Shown here: positions 1-7,407 of the stretch, in pieces | How the letters are laid out: the number at the start of each line of letters is the position of its first letter | How positions within the stretch are numbered: position 1 is the stretch's first letter | Source of the DNA: Treponemataceae bacterium | GTDB taxonomy: Bacteria > Spirochaetota > Spirochaetia > Treponematales > Treponemataceae | DNA: 17,500 nucleotides | Reading direction: 5' to 3' | Assembly (NCBI GenBank): GCA_024697985.1 | Contig: JAILRX010000277.1 | Location: 1 to 17,500, forward strand | Translations under genes and position numbers: made by a program | The notes under the pieces: model-generated | The model's input: the letters and a program-made list of their open reading frames with translations, nothing else | What the model was told of the DNA's origin: nothing | Database searches by the model: none

Positions 1-2134
1 GTGTTCCAGGATTTGCCCATGGACAGGTCAAAATTTCAACACAGTCTTTTCCGTCTGCATCCTTATAGTCAGCTGCCAGAAGCATACCGCGGCTTTCAAC
101 TCCGCGCATCTTTCGTGGCTTAAGGTTGTCTGCAATTACGACGTGCTTTCCGAGAAGTTCTTCTTCCTTGAGATAAGGTACAAGTCCGCTCTGAATAACT
201 CTGTCGTTTCCGCTTCCGTCGTCGAGGTGCTCGATGTAAAGTTTGTCGCTGTCAGGATTTCGCTCTACGCTTACGATTTTTGCAACCTTGAGGACGATGT
301 TCTTGTTGAAGTTTTCGATAAAATCAACAGGAGCCTTTTCAGCTTTTGCATCTTCTTTTTTTGCTTCTTTTTTCTCGTTTTTGCCTGCTTTCTTCTCGGC
401 TCTTTCAGCCTGACTTCCGGCATATCGGGCTCGATATTCGTTCATGGTCTTGTCATCCATGGTCTTGAAGAAAATTTCGTTTCCTTCGACCTTTGAAAGG
501 CCTTCGCAAACGCCCAGATTGTCCCAGCCAAGGCTTCCGCTTTCAGCAGGATGTCCGACCCTTGAATTAACAGGCTTTTTGCCGAAGAATGAAAGAACTT
601 TTTCAGCGTACTGCGGCATGTAAGGATGGCACATGATCATCAAATCCTTGATTACGTAGCACAGATTGAAAAGAAGGTCCGCGCATTTTTCAGGGTCTGT
701 ATTTCTGGTCTTCCAAGGTTCTCCGTCCTGGAAATATTTGTTTGCAATTGATGATACGGCAAAAATTTCGTGGAATGCATCCTTGAGTTCTGCCCATTCG
801 AGCTTGTCTGTAACGTTCTTTTCGCCTTCCTTGATCTGAGCCCAGAGAGTTTCATCAACTTTTCCCTGTGGAATGTTTCCGTCAAAGTAGCGTGTAACGA
901 AGGTCAATGTTCTGTTTACGAGGTTTCCGAGGTTTCCGATAAGTTCTGAATTGAGCTTGTCCTGGAAATCCTTCCACATAAACTGAGTGTCTGATTTTTC
1001 AGGTCGGTTGTAGAACGAATAGAATCGCCATGCATCGGCCGGGATTCCGCTTTCCTTTGCATCACTTCCAAAAACACCTACACCCTTTGATTTACTGAAT
1101 TTTCCGTCCTCGTAGTTGAGGTATTCTGTTGAGCTCATGTGATAGAGTTTTGTCCAGTTTTTGCCCGAACCGATAAGGGTTGATGGGAAAATAACCGTGT
1201 GGAAAGGAATATTATCTTTTCCGATGAACTGGAAAAGTTCAACCGGGATTTTTGCGTTTTTAGCCTTTGATTCTTCCGGGAGCCACCATGCCTTCCAGTC
1301 GATTTCAGGGTCGTTGAGCTTGTCTGTCAAAGCCTTTGTGATTGAAATATAGCCGATTGGAGCGTCAAACCATACGTAGAAAACCTTGTTTTCGTAGCCT
1401 GGTTTAGGAACCGGAATACCCCACTTCAAGTCTCGTGTGATTGCCCTTTCCTGAAGTCCGTCCCGAATCCAGCTTTGTGTCATCTGGATTGAGTTTTTAG
1501 ACCACTGGCCTTCTTCTGAAGCCTTGTTCATCCAAGGTCCGTACTCTTTCTGGATTGCAGGCAAATCAATGTAAAGATGCTTTGTCTCTTTTGGAGCTGG
1601 TGTTTCGCCACATGTTGAGCATCTTGGATTGATGAGTTCAGTTGGATCAAGGAGCTTGCCACAGTTTTCGCACTGGTCTCCTCGGGCGCTGTCATAGCCG
1701 CAGTTCGGGCAGGTTCCCAAAACGTATCGGTCTGCAAGGAATCGGTTGCATTTTGAGCAGTAAAGCTGTTCAGATGTGTGTTCCTTGATGAATCCTCGTT
1801 TATCAAGGTCGAGGAAGAGTCCCTGTGTAATTTCAGTCTGCTGAGGTTCTGAGGTTCGGCCGAAATGGTCAAAAGAAATGTCGAACCATTTGTAGATGTC
1901 TTCGTGGATTGCATGATAATAGTCGCAAAGTTCGCGAGGAGTCTTTCCTTCCTGGAGAGCCTTTGTTTCGGTTGCAGTTCCGTACTCGTCGGTACCGCAA
2001 ACATACATTGTGTCATAGCCACGACTTCGGCAAAATCGTGCGAAAACGTCTGCTGAAAGCACCTGTAAAAGGTTTCCAAGGTGCGGAATATTGTTTACAT
2101 AAGGTAAAGCTGATGTGATTAATCGTCTATTCAT
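1..2134 (-). CDS. metG: Methionyl-tRNA synthetase (MetRS), 3' end beyond the left edge
   Basis: Charges tRNA-Met with methionine in the cytoplasm. Reading from ATG at 2134, 711 codons are present without a stop. The class I signature appears as PHLGN (residues 17-21). Four CxxC pairs follow (C126/C129, C142/C145, C155/C158, C172/C175), typical of the double zinc-knuckle MetRS type. The KMSKS loop is KFSKS (345-349), and an anticodon-binding helical domain comes after it. A Lys/Glu/Ala-rich linker near residues 560-580 then leads into a C-terminal EMAPII/Trbp111-like tRNA-binding domain, which runs off the window. The long form with appended tRNA-binding domain is common in bacteria. ATG 2134 is chosen because MNRRLITSALPYVN is the usual MetRS start. 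It has no convincing Shine-Dalgarno and sits 7 nt behind a TATAAT box. The gene lies 32 bp downstream of the GH57 gene. Identification is secure. Confidence 0.97.
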   Translation of the reverse strand, partial: MNRRLITSALPYVNNIPHLGNLLQVLSADVFARFCRSRGYDTMYVCGTDEYGTATETKALQEGKTPRELCDYYHAIHEDIYKWFDISFDHFGRTSEPQQTEITQGLFLDLDKRGFIKEHTSEQLYCSKCNRFLADRYVLGTCPNCGYDSARGDQCENCGKLLDPTELINPRCSTCGETPAPKETKHLYIDLPAIQKEYGPWMNKASEEGQWSKNSIQMTQSWIRDGLQERAITRDLKWGIPVPKPGYENKVFYVWFDAPIGYISITKALTDKLNDPEIDWKAWWLPEESKAKNAKIPVELFQFIGKDNIPFHTVIFPSTLIGSGKNWTKLYHMSSTEYLNYEDGKFSKSKGVGVFGSDAKESGIPADAWRFYSFYNRPEKSDTQFMWKDFQDKLNSELIGNLGNLVNRTLTFVTRYFDGNIPQGKVDETLWAQIKEGEKNVTDKLEWAELKDAFHEIFAVSSIANKYFQDGEPWKTRNTDPEKCADLLFNLCYVIKDLMIMCHPYMPQYAEKVLSFFGKKPVNSRVGHPAESGSLGWDNLGVCEGLSKVEGNEIFFKTMDDKTMNEYRARYAGSQAERAEKKAGKNEKKEAKKEDAKAEKAPVDFIENFNKNIVLKVAKIVSVERNPDSDKLYIEHLDDGSGNDRVIQSGLVPYLKEEELLGKHVVIADNLKPRKMRGVESRGMLLAADYKDADGKDCVEILTCPWANPGT

Positions 2135-2141
2135 ACCTTAC

Positions 2142-2170
2142 ATTATAGATTTTTATTCTGTTTTAATCAA
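2142..2170 (-). promoter_or_regulatory. metG promoter, predicted leaderless start
   Basis: On the minus strand, TTGATT (2170-2165) is followed by a 17-bp spacer and a perfect TATAAT (2147-2142). Only 7 nt (GTAAGGT) separate the -10 from the metG ATG. A sigma-70 start about 7 nt downstream of the -10 would put the mRNA 5' end on or beside the AUG. The -35 overlaps the stop codon of the upstream GH57 gene. This would allow metG to be expressed independently of the rnf operon. Confidence 0.75.
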
Positions 2171-4161
2171 TCTACGCTTTTTTTAGGCTTAGACGTATTC
2201 TTTTTTACTGATTTTTTTTGAGGTACGATACCCAAAAAGATTGTCTTTTCGAATTCGTATGAAGGCGGAATGTCAATTTTCCAGAAAAAGCAGTTTGTCG
2301 TGGCCTGATAGCGCTTTTCGGTCTTTCCGTTTACGGGACGCGTTATATAAAGCGGCTGAATGCAGATTCCTGCCTGCTCGTTCGATTCAAATACGAAGCG
2401 GTTCTTTTCATCAAGGTCTGAAAACTGCAAAAGCGAGACGTTGTTTTCTTCTGTAAAAATCGAATCAGCATCAACTTTCTGCTTGTTTTCGCCTGATATG
2501 ATTTCAATCAAAAGTGATTTTTCGTCAGTTCCTGAAAAGCAAAGGTTTGATTCGATTGCGAAATAGCATTTCAAAGGCAGCGGACTTTCATTTTTGAGGA
2601 TGTACTGAACCTTGATGCCGTTATCTGCAAAAAGATACTTTTTCTTGAGGTTTACGGGCTGCTGCAAAATTCCGAAAAGTGCGTTTGCGTTCAAGACGAG
2701 CTCTTTTCTGATTCTGTCAAAGTTGATTTCGGTGTAAACGATCTGAGAAAAGACTGCACTGCATGTTGATATGTCTTTTTTAAACTCGTCGAAATGGTCA
2801 AAATCGATAAGATGATCGACGAAAAGCTTCTTTGGGTAAAAATCGGTAATATCGTCAAAGTTTCTGATTCGTTTCATTGTGTCACAGTAATTTTTTGCCG
2901 TCGAAATCAGGTCGAGTTCGAAAATCATGCCGCCGCAAAGTGAAATGAAGGCGTTGTAGTCATTTTTGTGAACGATGTATTCTTTTCTTCCGTCCATGTC
3001 GTAATCAAAAGACAAAAACGAATCAGAAAGTGAATTTGAAGTTTCCCTGACAGATTTTTCTGCCAGAAGCAGATTTTTATAGGCATTTTCCCTGTTCTGT
3101 GTCTTGCAGATGCCGTCTGCTCCCAAAAACCAGTATGAATCCTGTCTTTGCGCCTTCCAAAGATACTGCCTTGTGCATTTTTTTCGGACCTTGTCGCCCT
3201 TGCACTGAGTCAAAATGATTGCAGTATATGTCATCCTTGAATAAAGGTACTGTACTTCCTGATAGGTATACATGAAGTTCTTGATGTTCGTGTTCTTGCT
3301 TTTTGTGCTCTCACCACTTTGAACGAAAGGCTGTAGTGCCCACTTTCTGATTTCTTCAGGACATCCGGCTGGAATGAAGGTTTGCTGAAAATCCTGATTG
3401 ATTTTTATGTAGTTGCTCGGTGTTGAAAAATCAAAAAGCGGAGAATCGCTTGCCAGCTGGAAAAAGGTTTCGAACCAGTTTGAGTCAACGAGTTTTCCGA
3501 CATCAGCAATTGGAAAGGACGTGAAAAAAAGGTGTTCGGCTTCCTTTTGATTTTCATCATTGTTGAGCTCAGAATAATATTTGATTTTTCCCAGAATATC
3601 CTGCGGGTCCGGCAGATCATCAAAATTGTCGATGCATTTAGACGATGGAATTACGTAAAGTGTTTTTCCCATGTCCTCAACGATGTGGACCTTTCCGTGC
3701 GGAACTTCTTCAGGTATCAGTTCTGAATTTACGATTACATAGTCTATGCCGCATGTCTTGAAGCTGGAAATCAGGCTTGGATCCCAGATGGAATCTCCAA
3801 GGAAGATGCCCCGGGTTCGTTTTCCGGTCTTTTTCCTGAGGTTTGTCGTGTTTTCTTCAATCTGACCTATTCGGTCAACAGGCAGAATCAGCGGAAAAAT
3901 CGGTTCGTAATAGCCGCCGCCAAGAATTTCCACCTGCTTTCGGTTTGTAAGGTCCTTCAAAATCAGCAAAAATTCAGGGTGCTTTTCTGAAAGCCACTCA
4001 ACGTATGAACACGGAAGGTAAAATGAGAATGCGATTTTTGGATGTGCGAACAAAAAGGACGCAATCTTCTTGAGGGAATTCTGATAAAGAGTCTCTTCAG
4101 AGAAATTTTCTACGTCGCTAAGGTGACAGTGCAAGGCACATGAGATTGATATTCTACACAT
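2167..4161 (-). CDS. GH57-type alpha-glucan enzyme homologue with altered catalytic positions
   Basis: 664 residues, close to the roughly 660 of family GH57 4-alpha-glucanotransferases. The order of regions fits that family: an N-terminal (beta/alpha) barrel with the HCH strand end (11-13), GGGYYEP (81-87), a DYVIV strand around 140-145, a helical region around 320-370 with QRQDSYW, and a C-terminal DUF1926-like beta domain beginning near DYDMDGRKEY. Characterised members cut and transfer alpha-1,4-glucan chains. The nucleophile motif, normally LTERVW or similar with Glu, reads LGDSIW here with Asp at residue 123. The general-acid region, normally DDGEKFG, reads PIADVGK (about 217-223) with no evident equivalent Asp. 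The protein may therefore be a weak, altered or non-catalytic relative. It starts 4 nt after rnfB, lacks a Shine-Dalgarno and no signal peptide is seen, so it is probably coupled to rnfB translation. Fold assignment is firm; activity is not. Confidence 0.85.
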   Translation of the reverse strand: MCRISISCALHCHLSDVENFSEETLYQNSLKKIASFLFAHPKIAFSFYLPCSYVEWLSEKHPEFLLILKDLTNRKQVEILGGGYYEPIFPLILPVDRIGQIEENTTNLRKKTGKRTRGIFLGDSIWDPSLISSFKTCGIDYVIVNSELIPEEVPHGKVHIVEDMGKTLYVIPSSKCIDNFDDLPDPQDILGKIKYYSELNNDENQKEAEHLFFTSFPIADVGKLVDSNWFETFFQLASDSPLFDFSTPSNYIKINQDFQQTFIPAGCPEEIRKWALQPFVQSGESTKSKNTNIKNFMYTYQEVQYLYSRMTYTAIILTQCKGDKVRKKCTRQYLWKAQRQDSYWFLGADGICKTQNRENAYKNLLLAEKSVRETSNSLSDSFLSFDYDMDGRKEYIVHKNDYNAFISLCGGMIFELDLISTAKNYCDTMKRIRNFDDITDFYPKKLFVDHLIDFDHFDEFKKDISTCSAVFSQIVYTEINFDRIRKELVLNANALFGILQQPVNLKKKYLFADNGIKVQYILKNESPLPLKCYFAIESNLCFSGTDEKSLLIEIISGENKQKVDADSIFTEENNVSLLQFSDLDEKNRFVFESNEQAGICIQPLYITRPVNGKTEKRYQATTNCFFWKIDIPPSYEFEKTIFLGIVPQKKSVKKNTSKPKKSVD

Positions 4162-4165
4162 AAAA

Positions 4166-4720
4166 TTATTCGTTTGCTTCAGGATTTAGGTTTTCTGCAC
4201 ATTTATTTTTGCATTTGCTGCAATTATTATATAACGGATTTTCATTTGTGCAAAGAACAATATCGTTCTGATTTATAGGAAAAAGCTTAATTATTTTATT
4301 CGGGCACGATTCAACGCAGTTTCCACAGCCGGTACAGAACGGACTGATTGTTGCCGTGTGGTTCTTGATGTAAATTGCGTTTTCTGGACAGGACTGAATG
4401 CAGCTTCCAAAACCGAAACATACGGTTGGACAAAGAACTGCGCTGTCGTAAAAATTCTTGAAGATGTTGCAGTCTTTCTGACCGATGTAATTGAATTTCT
4501 TGAAATCAAATTCTTTTTCTGGAGAACAAAGAACTACAGCCTTCATTCCGGTTGTGGTTTTCTTGTCGAAATGTGGAATATCCTCGATGTCAGCCTGAAT
4601 TACGTCTGAATCAGGATCTGCACTTACAATCTTGTTGAAAAATCTGATCAGTACGTAGGTTGCACCTGTAGAAAAGATGAAGAACAAGCTTGCAAATAAA
4701 ATTTTCAAAAATAACTGCAT
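4166..4720 (-). CDS. rnfB: Rnf complex subunit B, short form (ferredoxin-like subunit)
   Basis: RnfB carries electrons between the soluble donor and the membrane part of the Rnf pump. This 184-residue protein has one N-terminal membrane helix (about 3-27). A region similar to clostridial RnfB follows (YIGQKDC, 78-84), then the cysteine sets C97-x3-C101-x5-C107-x3-C111 and C129-x2-C132-x2-C135-x3-C139, enough for two [4Fe-4S] clusters. A further Cys-rich tail holds C157, C167, C170 and C174. Usual RnfB proteins are 190-330 residues and have an extra Fe-S domain (CGxCGxxGC) just after the helix; here that stretch is absent and residues 30-60 contain no Cys. A strong Shine-Dalgarno (GGGAGGGG) precedes the ATG, in the 15-nt gap after rnfA. 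It is the last rnf gene before the GH57 gene. Confidence 0.88.
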   Translation of the reverse strand: MQLFLKILFASLFFIFSTGATYVLIRFFNKIVSADPDSDVIQADIEDIPHFDKKTTTGMKAVVLCSPEKEFDFKKFNYIGQKDCNIFKNFYDSAVLCPTVCFGFGSCIQSCPENAIYIKNHTATISPFCTGCGNCVESCPNKIIKLFPINQNDIVLCTNENPLYNNCSKCKNKCAENLNPEANE

Positions 4721-4735
4721 TGTTTATTCCCCTCC

Positions 4736-5281
4736 CTACTTGAGCATCGTAAGCCAGGAGATGTTCGCGCCATAAAAAGCGATTATCAAAATGGCAATAC
4801 TGATGAAGATTACGCTTCCTGTGTTGAATTCCTTGATAGGATGAGTTGACTTAAGTCTCTTTATCAGGGCACAGAAAACGAGCATGATTATTGCAAAAAA
4901 CACGCACATTGAAAAATCTACGACAAGACACTGAACCAATGAGGTGCTTTCGTTTACAGAAATGAAGATTATTGGAAATGCAACTTCCAGTACCGATTTC
5001 GTCTCAAACTTGAAAAAAGCCAGTGATGAAAGAAGTGAAAAAATCAGGTACATCAAAAGGCATGTTATCGGCATGAGTGAAACCAGCGTCAAAGGGGCCA
5101 GAATGTAGACTGTGACCAGGTACGAAAGGCCTGATGCGATGACCGTGCACAAAAGAAGCTTGCAGCAGGTCAAAAGCAGGTGCTCAACCGTTGGCTGAAA
5201 AGTGAGCTTCTGCATTCCGATGCCGTATATCAGGATGGAAGGAACGAAAATCATGTAATACAAAATTGAATTTATAATCAT
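4736..5281 (-). CDS. rnfA: Rnf complex membrane subunit A, divergent
   Basis: 181 residues with about six hydrophobic helices, matching the RnfA/NqrE family in length (about 190) and topology. Recognisable pieces are YILAPLTLVSL (compare WILIPLNLIYL in RsxA), FPIIFISVNES (compare LPLITTNCA) and the late HPIKEFNTGS loop before the last helix (compare PAPFRGNA). In Rnf/Nqr complexes this subunit and RnfE form an inverted pair around an intramembrane iron centre held by cysteines. Here the helix-1 motif that normally reads GLCP has no Cys (YGIGMQ), and the second ligand position (TNCA) has Glu instead (VNES). The ATG overlaps the rnfE stop as ATGA and has a good Shine-Dalgarno (AAGGAGAAGG). Its position between rnfE and rnfB in the canonical C-D-G-E-A-B order supports the call. 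Confidence 0.85.
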   Translation of the reverse strand: MIINSILYYMIFVPSILIYGIGMQKLTFQPTVEHLLLTCCKLLLCTVIASGLSYLVTVYILAPLTLVSLMPITCLLMYLIFSLLSSLAFFKFETKSVLEVAFPIIFISVNESTSLVQCLVVDFSMCVFFAIIMLVFCALIKRLKSTHPIKEFNTGSVIFISIAILIIAFYGANISWLTMLK

Positions 5282-5904
5282 TTTTTGTCCTTCTCCTTAG
5301 ATTTCAAAGAAAAATAGTTTTTGAGTCTGATTCCCCTTTCAATTGAGGCCATGATGATTGCAATTATGATTACTGCAAACGGAATGGAACCGTAAAAGAA
5401 GGTGTCTTTGAACATGTTCGGATATGGCAGATGGATTTCAATCATTTTTGAAAGTCCTGGGAAAGTTATAGTTCCGTATCCGAAATAATCTCGCAAAAGG
5501 AAAATCAAAAAGAAAAGCGGCGTAAATTTAAGTATTACGAGAAACTTTTTGCTCAAAGATTCAGCTATTGTTTCGTCGTTTTCGAGCGCCACGAATTTGA
5601 TTATCAGCACTGAGAATGAAACAAGATAAATCGAAAAGTCCGTGTAAAGATTCATCAGCGGAGAAAAAAGCTTTACCAGCTGATTGAAAATCGAACTTAA
5701 AAAGATGATTATGACGATTGAATAAATTGATTTTGCGTATTTTGAGGCAAAAATTTCAAAAAGATACTGCAGCAAGGTTCCGAAAAGGCAGATGAAAACG
5801 ATTCCGAGGTAAAGAATTATGCCTGAAGCAAGTCTTCCGGCTGCAGGAATGAGGATGAGAGCTGTTGCAAAAATATAAAGCTGGCGTTTGTTTTTCTCGT
5901 TCAT
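5278..5904 (-). CDS. rnfE: Rnf complex membrane subunit E, divergent
   Basis: 208 residues, polytopic, in the RnfE/NqrD position of the cluster. Alignment by eye to RsxE is weak at the N-terminus but good later: LLRDYFGYGTITFPG resembles the family's LREIIGNGTLF, and the loop plus final helix (FFYGSIPFAVIIIAIIMAS) matches LLAMLPPGAFIGLGLMLAG. The charged C-terminal tail also fits. The family's two iron-ligand cysteines, in GLCP of helix 1 and VTNC before GRAEAFA, are not present (ILIPAAG and LIIKFVALENDETIA); the only Cys is in helix 2. The ATG overlaps the rnfG stop (ATGA), with a strong Shine-Dalgarno AAGGAGG. Function as a Na+ or H+ channel-forming subunit is by family only. Confidence 0.82.
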   Translation of the reverse strand: MNEKNKRQLYIFATALILIPAAGRLASGIILYLGIVFICLFGTLLQYLFEIFASKYAKSIYSIVIIIFLSSIFNQLVKLFSPLMNLYTDFSIYLVSFSVLIIKFVALENDETIAESLSKKFLVILKFTPLFFLIFLLRDYFGYGTITFPGLSKMIEIHLPYPNMFKDTFFYGSIPFAVIIIAIIMASIERGIRLKNYFSLKSKEKDKK

Positions 5905-6365
5905 TTTGCCTCCTTTTCAAGAACTGTCTTGAGCTTATCTATCCAGAAATTCATGACGTATTCTGAAAGTCCGTATGTGAAGGCACTCTGCTGTGTATCC
6001 TTGATTCCGGCGATTCCGCAGAATTTAAGTTCTCTGCTGTTTCCGACGAATACGACCGGCACTGGTCCGTTCAATCCGATGATTCTTGTCAGGATCACGT
6101 AGTTGTCTCCTGGATTGATCGAATCGTTTGCTTTGAAAACGTAGGTTGATTCTTCGAGGGTCGATTTCAAGAATACCCTCTTTCCAATCGTATATCTTCC
6201 CGGATCATTCTGTTCGAGTACGACATTCACGGTTTCAACAACCCTCTTGTTATGGATGCCTCGTGGCAAAAGAATCAGCAGCACAAGGATTGCAAAAAGG
6301 GCCACAATGAAGCTTAAAAGTATCGAGGAATTTTTAATTTTCAGTTTTTCTTCCTGACTAAGCAT
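5901..6365 (-). CDS. rnfG: Rnf complex subunit G, short divergent form
   Basis: 154 residues: one N-terminal membrane helix (about 14-34) and an extracytoplasmic domain. RnfG normally carries covalent FMN on a Thr in an S/T-G-A-T motif and has about 180-220 residues. Here the domain is cut down. The usual ETPGLG segment is absent, and the flavinylation motif is only suggested by D123-TQQ-SAFT, with S127 and T130 spaced as in SGAT. The end of the protein (YGLSEYVMNFWIDKL) resembles the helix that follows the motif in the family. The assignment rests mainly on gene order, topology and this partial motif. It overlaps rnfD by 8 bp and rnfE by 4 bp; Shine-Dalgarno GAGGAAAA. In treponemes the flavin would be attached by an Ftp/ApbE-type transferase encoded elsewhere (established for the family, not seen here). 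Confidence 0.75.
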   Translation of the reverse strand: MLSQEEKLKIKNSSILLSFIVALFAILVLLILLPRGIHNKRVVETVNVVLEQNDPGRYTIGKRVFLKSTLEESTYVFKANDSINPGDNYVILTRIIGLNGPVPVVFVGNSRELKFCGIAGIKDTQQSAFTYGLSEYVMNFWIDKLKTVLEKEAK

Positions 6366-7407
6366 AATTATTTTTCCTCATGGTTTTGTTTACTTTGTAA
6401 ATATAGATTCTGTCCTCAAAATACTGAATGATAGGACTGATGATGTTGCAGATTAAGACTGTGAACATGTTGCCGATTGATGAGGTTCCACATCCGCAGA
6501 TTAAAAAGCAGAAAAGACCGGCAATTGCACCGTAAATGATTTTTCCTCCCCAGCTTTGAGGCGTCGTTCCGTACGAATCGACCATAAAGAAGGCCGTGAA
6601 CAATGTTCCGCTTGTCAGTATTGAAAAAAGAACGTCGCCCTGTGCAAATTTTCCGGTAAAAGGCATCTGACTGAAAAGCAGTACGAGAACGCTGTAAACG
6701 AAAAGGTAAACGGCAGGTGCAATCCAGTTTATCATGTCAAATGAAATCAGAATGATCGAAGCGATCAGAGTCAAAAAGTTGAACCTGAAGGCTGGAATCG
6801 GAGAGCCTGAATCCCAGAAAAGTGAAATGTATCCGTTAGGCACTTCTATTCCAAGATGGGAGAAAAAGTGCGTGTTGAGTGCAAAGGTTATTTTTGAGTC
6901 AAAGCTCATCAGGTCGAAACTGCCGCTGTTGATCAGGTCAAGACCTGGTTGTCCCCCTTCGAGAAGTGATTTTGTAATCATTGTTTCAGGGAAAAAGCTC
7001 ATTCCAAGAAGGTAGAAAAATACAACTGTGAACGCAACTGGATTTATCCATGTGGCACCCGTTCCACCAAAGATATGCTTAGAAATCAAAAGTGAGATGA
7101 ACGTAAATATAAATACGGTTACGAGCGGATAGCTTGAAGGAATGAACATTCCTATCATCAGACCTTGAACAAGGGCCGTAAAATCGAGAAGCGTATTTTT
7201 ATGCCTGATTTTGTTGCTCAAAAGTTCTGCAAGATAAGAGGCTGTAATCGAAATCAGGATTATCAGAAGGTTTGAATACGATTTGGTAACGAAAAGCATT
7301 ACAACCTGTGGCAAAAGAAGCACGAAAATCGCAAGAGAAATATGAGTAAGCGACGGCGTCAGGTACAAATAAGGACTTAAACGTAAATTTCTAAAAGTTT
7401 TTTTCAT
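6358..7407 (-). CDS. rnfD: Rnf complex membrane subunit D
   Basis: 349 residues with about nine or ten hydrophobic helices, the size of RnfD/NqrB. The N-terminus (LRLSPYLYLTPSLTH) matches the family's start with short helices before helix 1. Family landmarks are KHIFGGTGATWINPVAF (111-127), a GYISLFWDSGSPIPAF segment equivalent to EGYxxLFxGxxGGSIGE, and FMVDSYGTTPQSWGGKIIYG, equivalent to MATDPVTSPVTPKGQLIFG. RnfD normally carries covalent FMN on a Thr in an SGAT motif in the central periplasmic loop. The corresponding stretch here (SGSFDLMSFDSKITFALN, 161-178) has no clear SGAT. The TGAT at 116-119 lies in a different conserved loop and is probably chance. It overlaps rnfC by 17 bp, with Shine-Dalgarno AAGGATAGG. 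Confidence 0.9.
   Translation of the reverse strand: MKKTFRNLRLSPYLYLTPSLTHISLAIFVLLLPQVVMLFVTKSYSNLLIILISITASYLAELLSNKIRHKNTLLDFTALVQGLMIGMFIPSSYPLVTVFIFTFISLLISKHIFGGTGATWINPVAFTVVFFYLLGMSFFPETMITKSLLEGGQPGLDLINSGSFDLMSFDSKITFALNTHFFSHLGIEVPNGYISLFWDSGSPIPAFRFNFLTLIASIILISFDMINWIAPAVYLFVYSVLVLLFSQMPFTGKFAQGDVLFSILTSGTLFTAFFMVDSYGTTPQSWGGKIIYGAIAGLFCFLICGCGTSSIGNMFTVLICNIISPIIQYFEDRIYIYKVNKTMRKNNYA

Noticed and set aside
1528..2079. Minus-strand open frame of 183 codons inside metG
   Set aside because: It lies in a different frame of the same strand within a clearly coding MetRS region with intact motifs, and its translation resembles no protein.
1..2134. metG as a frameshifted pseudogene, because no single long frame is closed inside the window
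   Set aside because: Manual translation from ATG 2134 stays open for all 711 codons to the edge; the gene is only cut by the window boundary.
4384..4434. Apparent irregular cysteine spacing in the first ferredoxin motif of RnfB (C-x3-C-x5-C-x3-C)
   Set aside because: Clostridial RnfB proteins have the same spacing (CSYGCLGLGSC type), so this part is normal and not a defect.
7051..7062. TGAT-like flavinylation motif (TGAT, residues 116-119) in RnfD
   Set aside because: It falls in the conserved GGxGxxxxNP loop and not in the periplasmic loop that carries FMN in the family, so the resemblance is probably chance.
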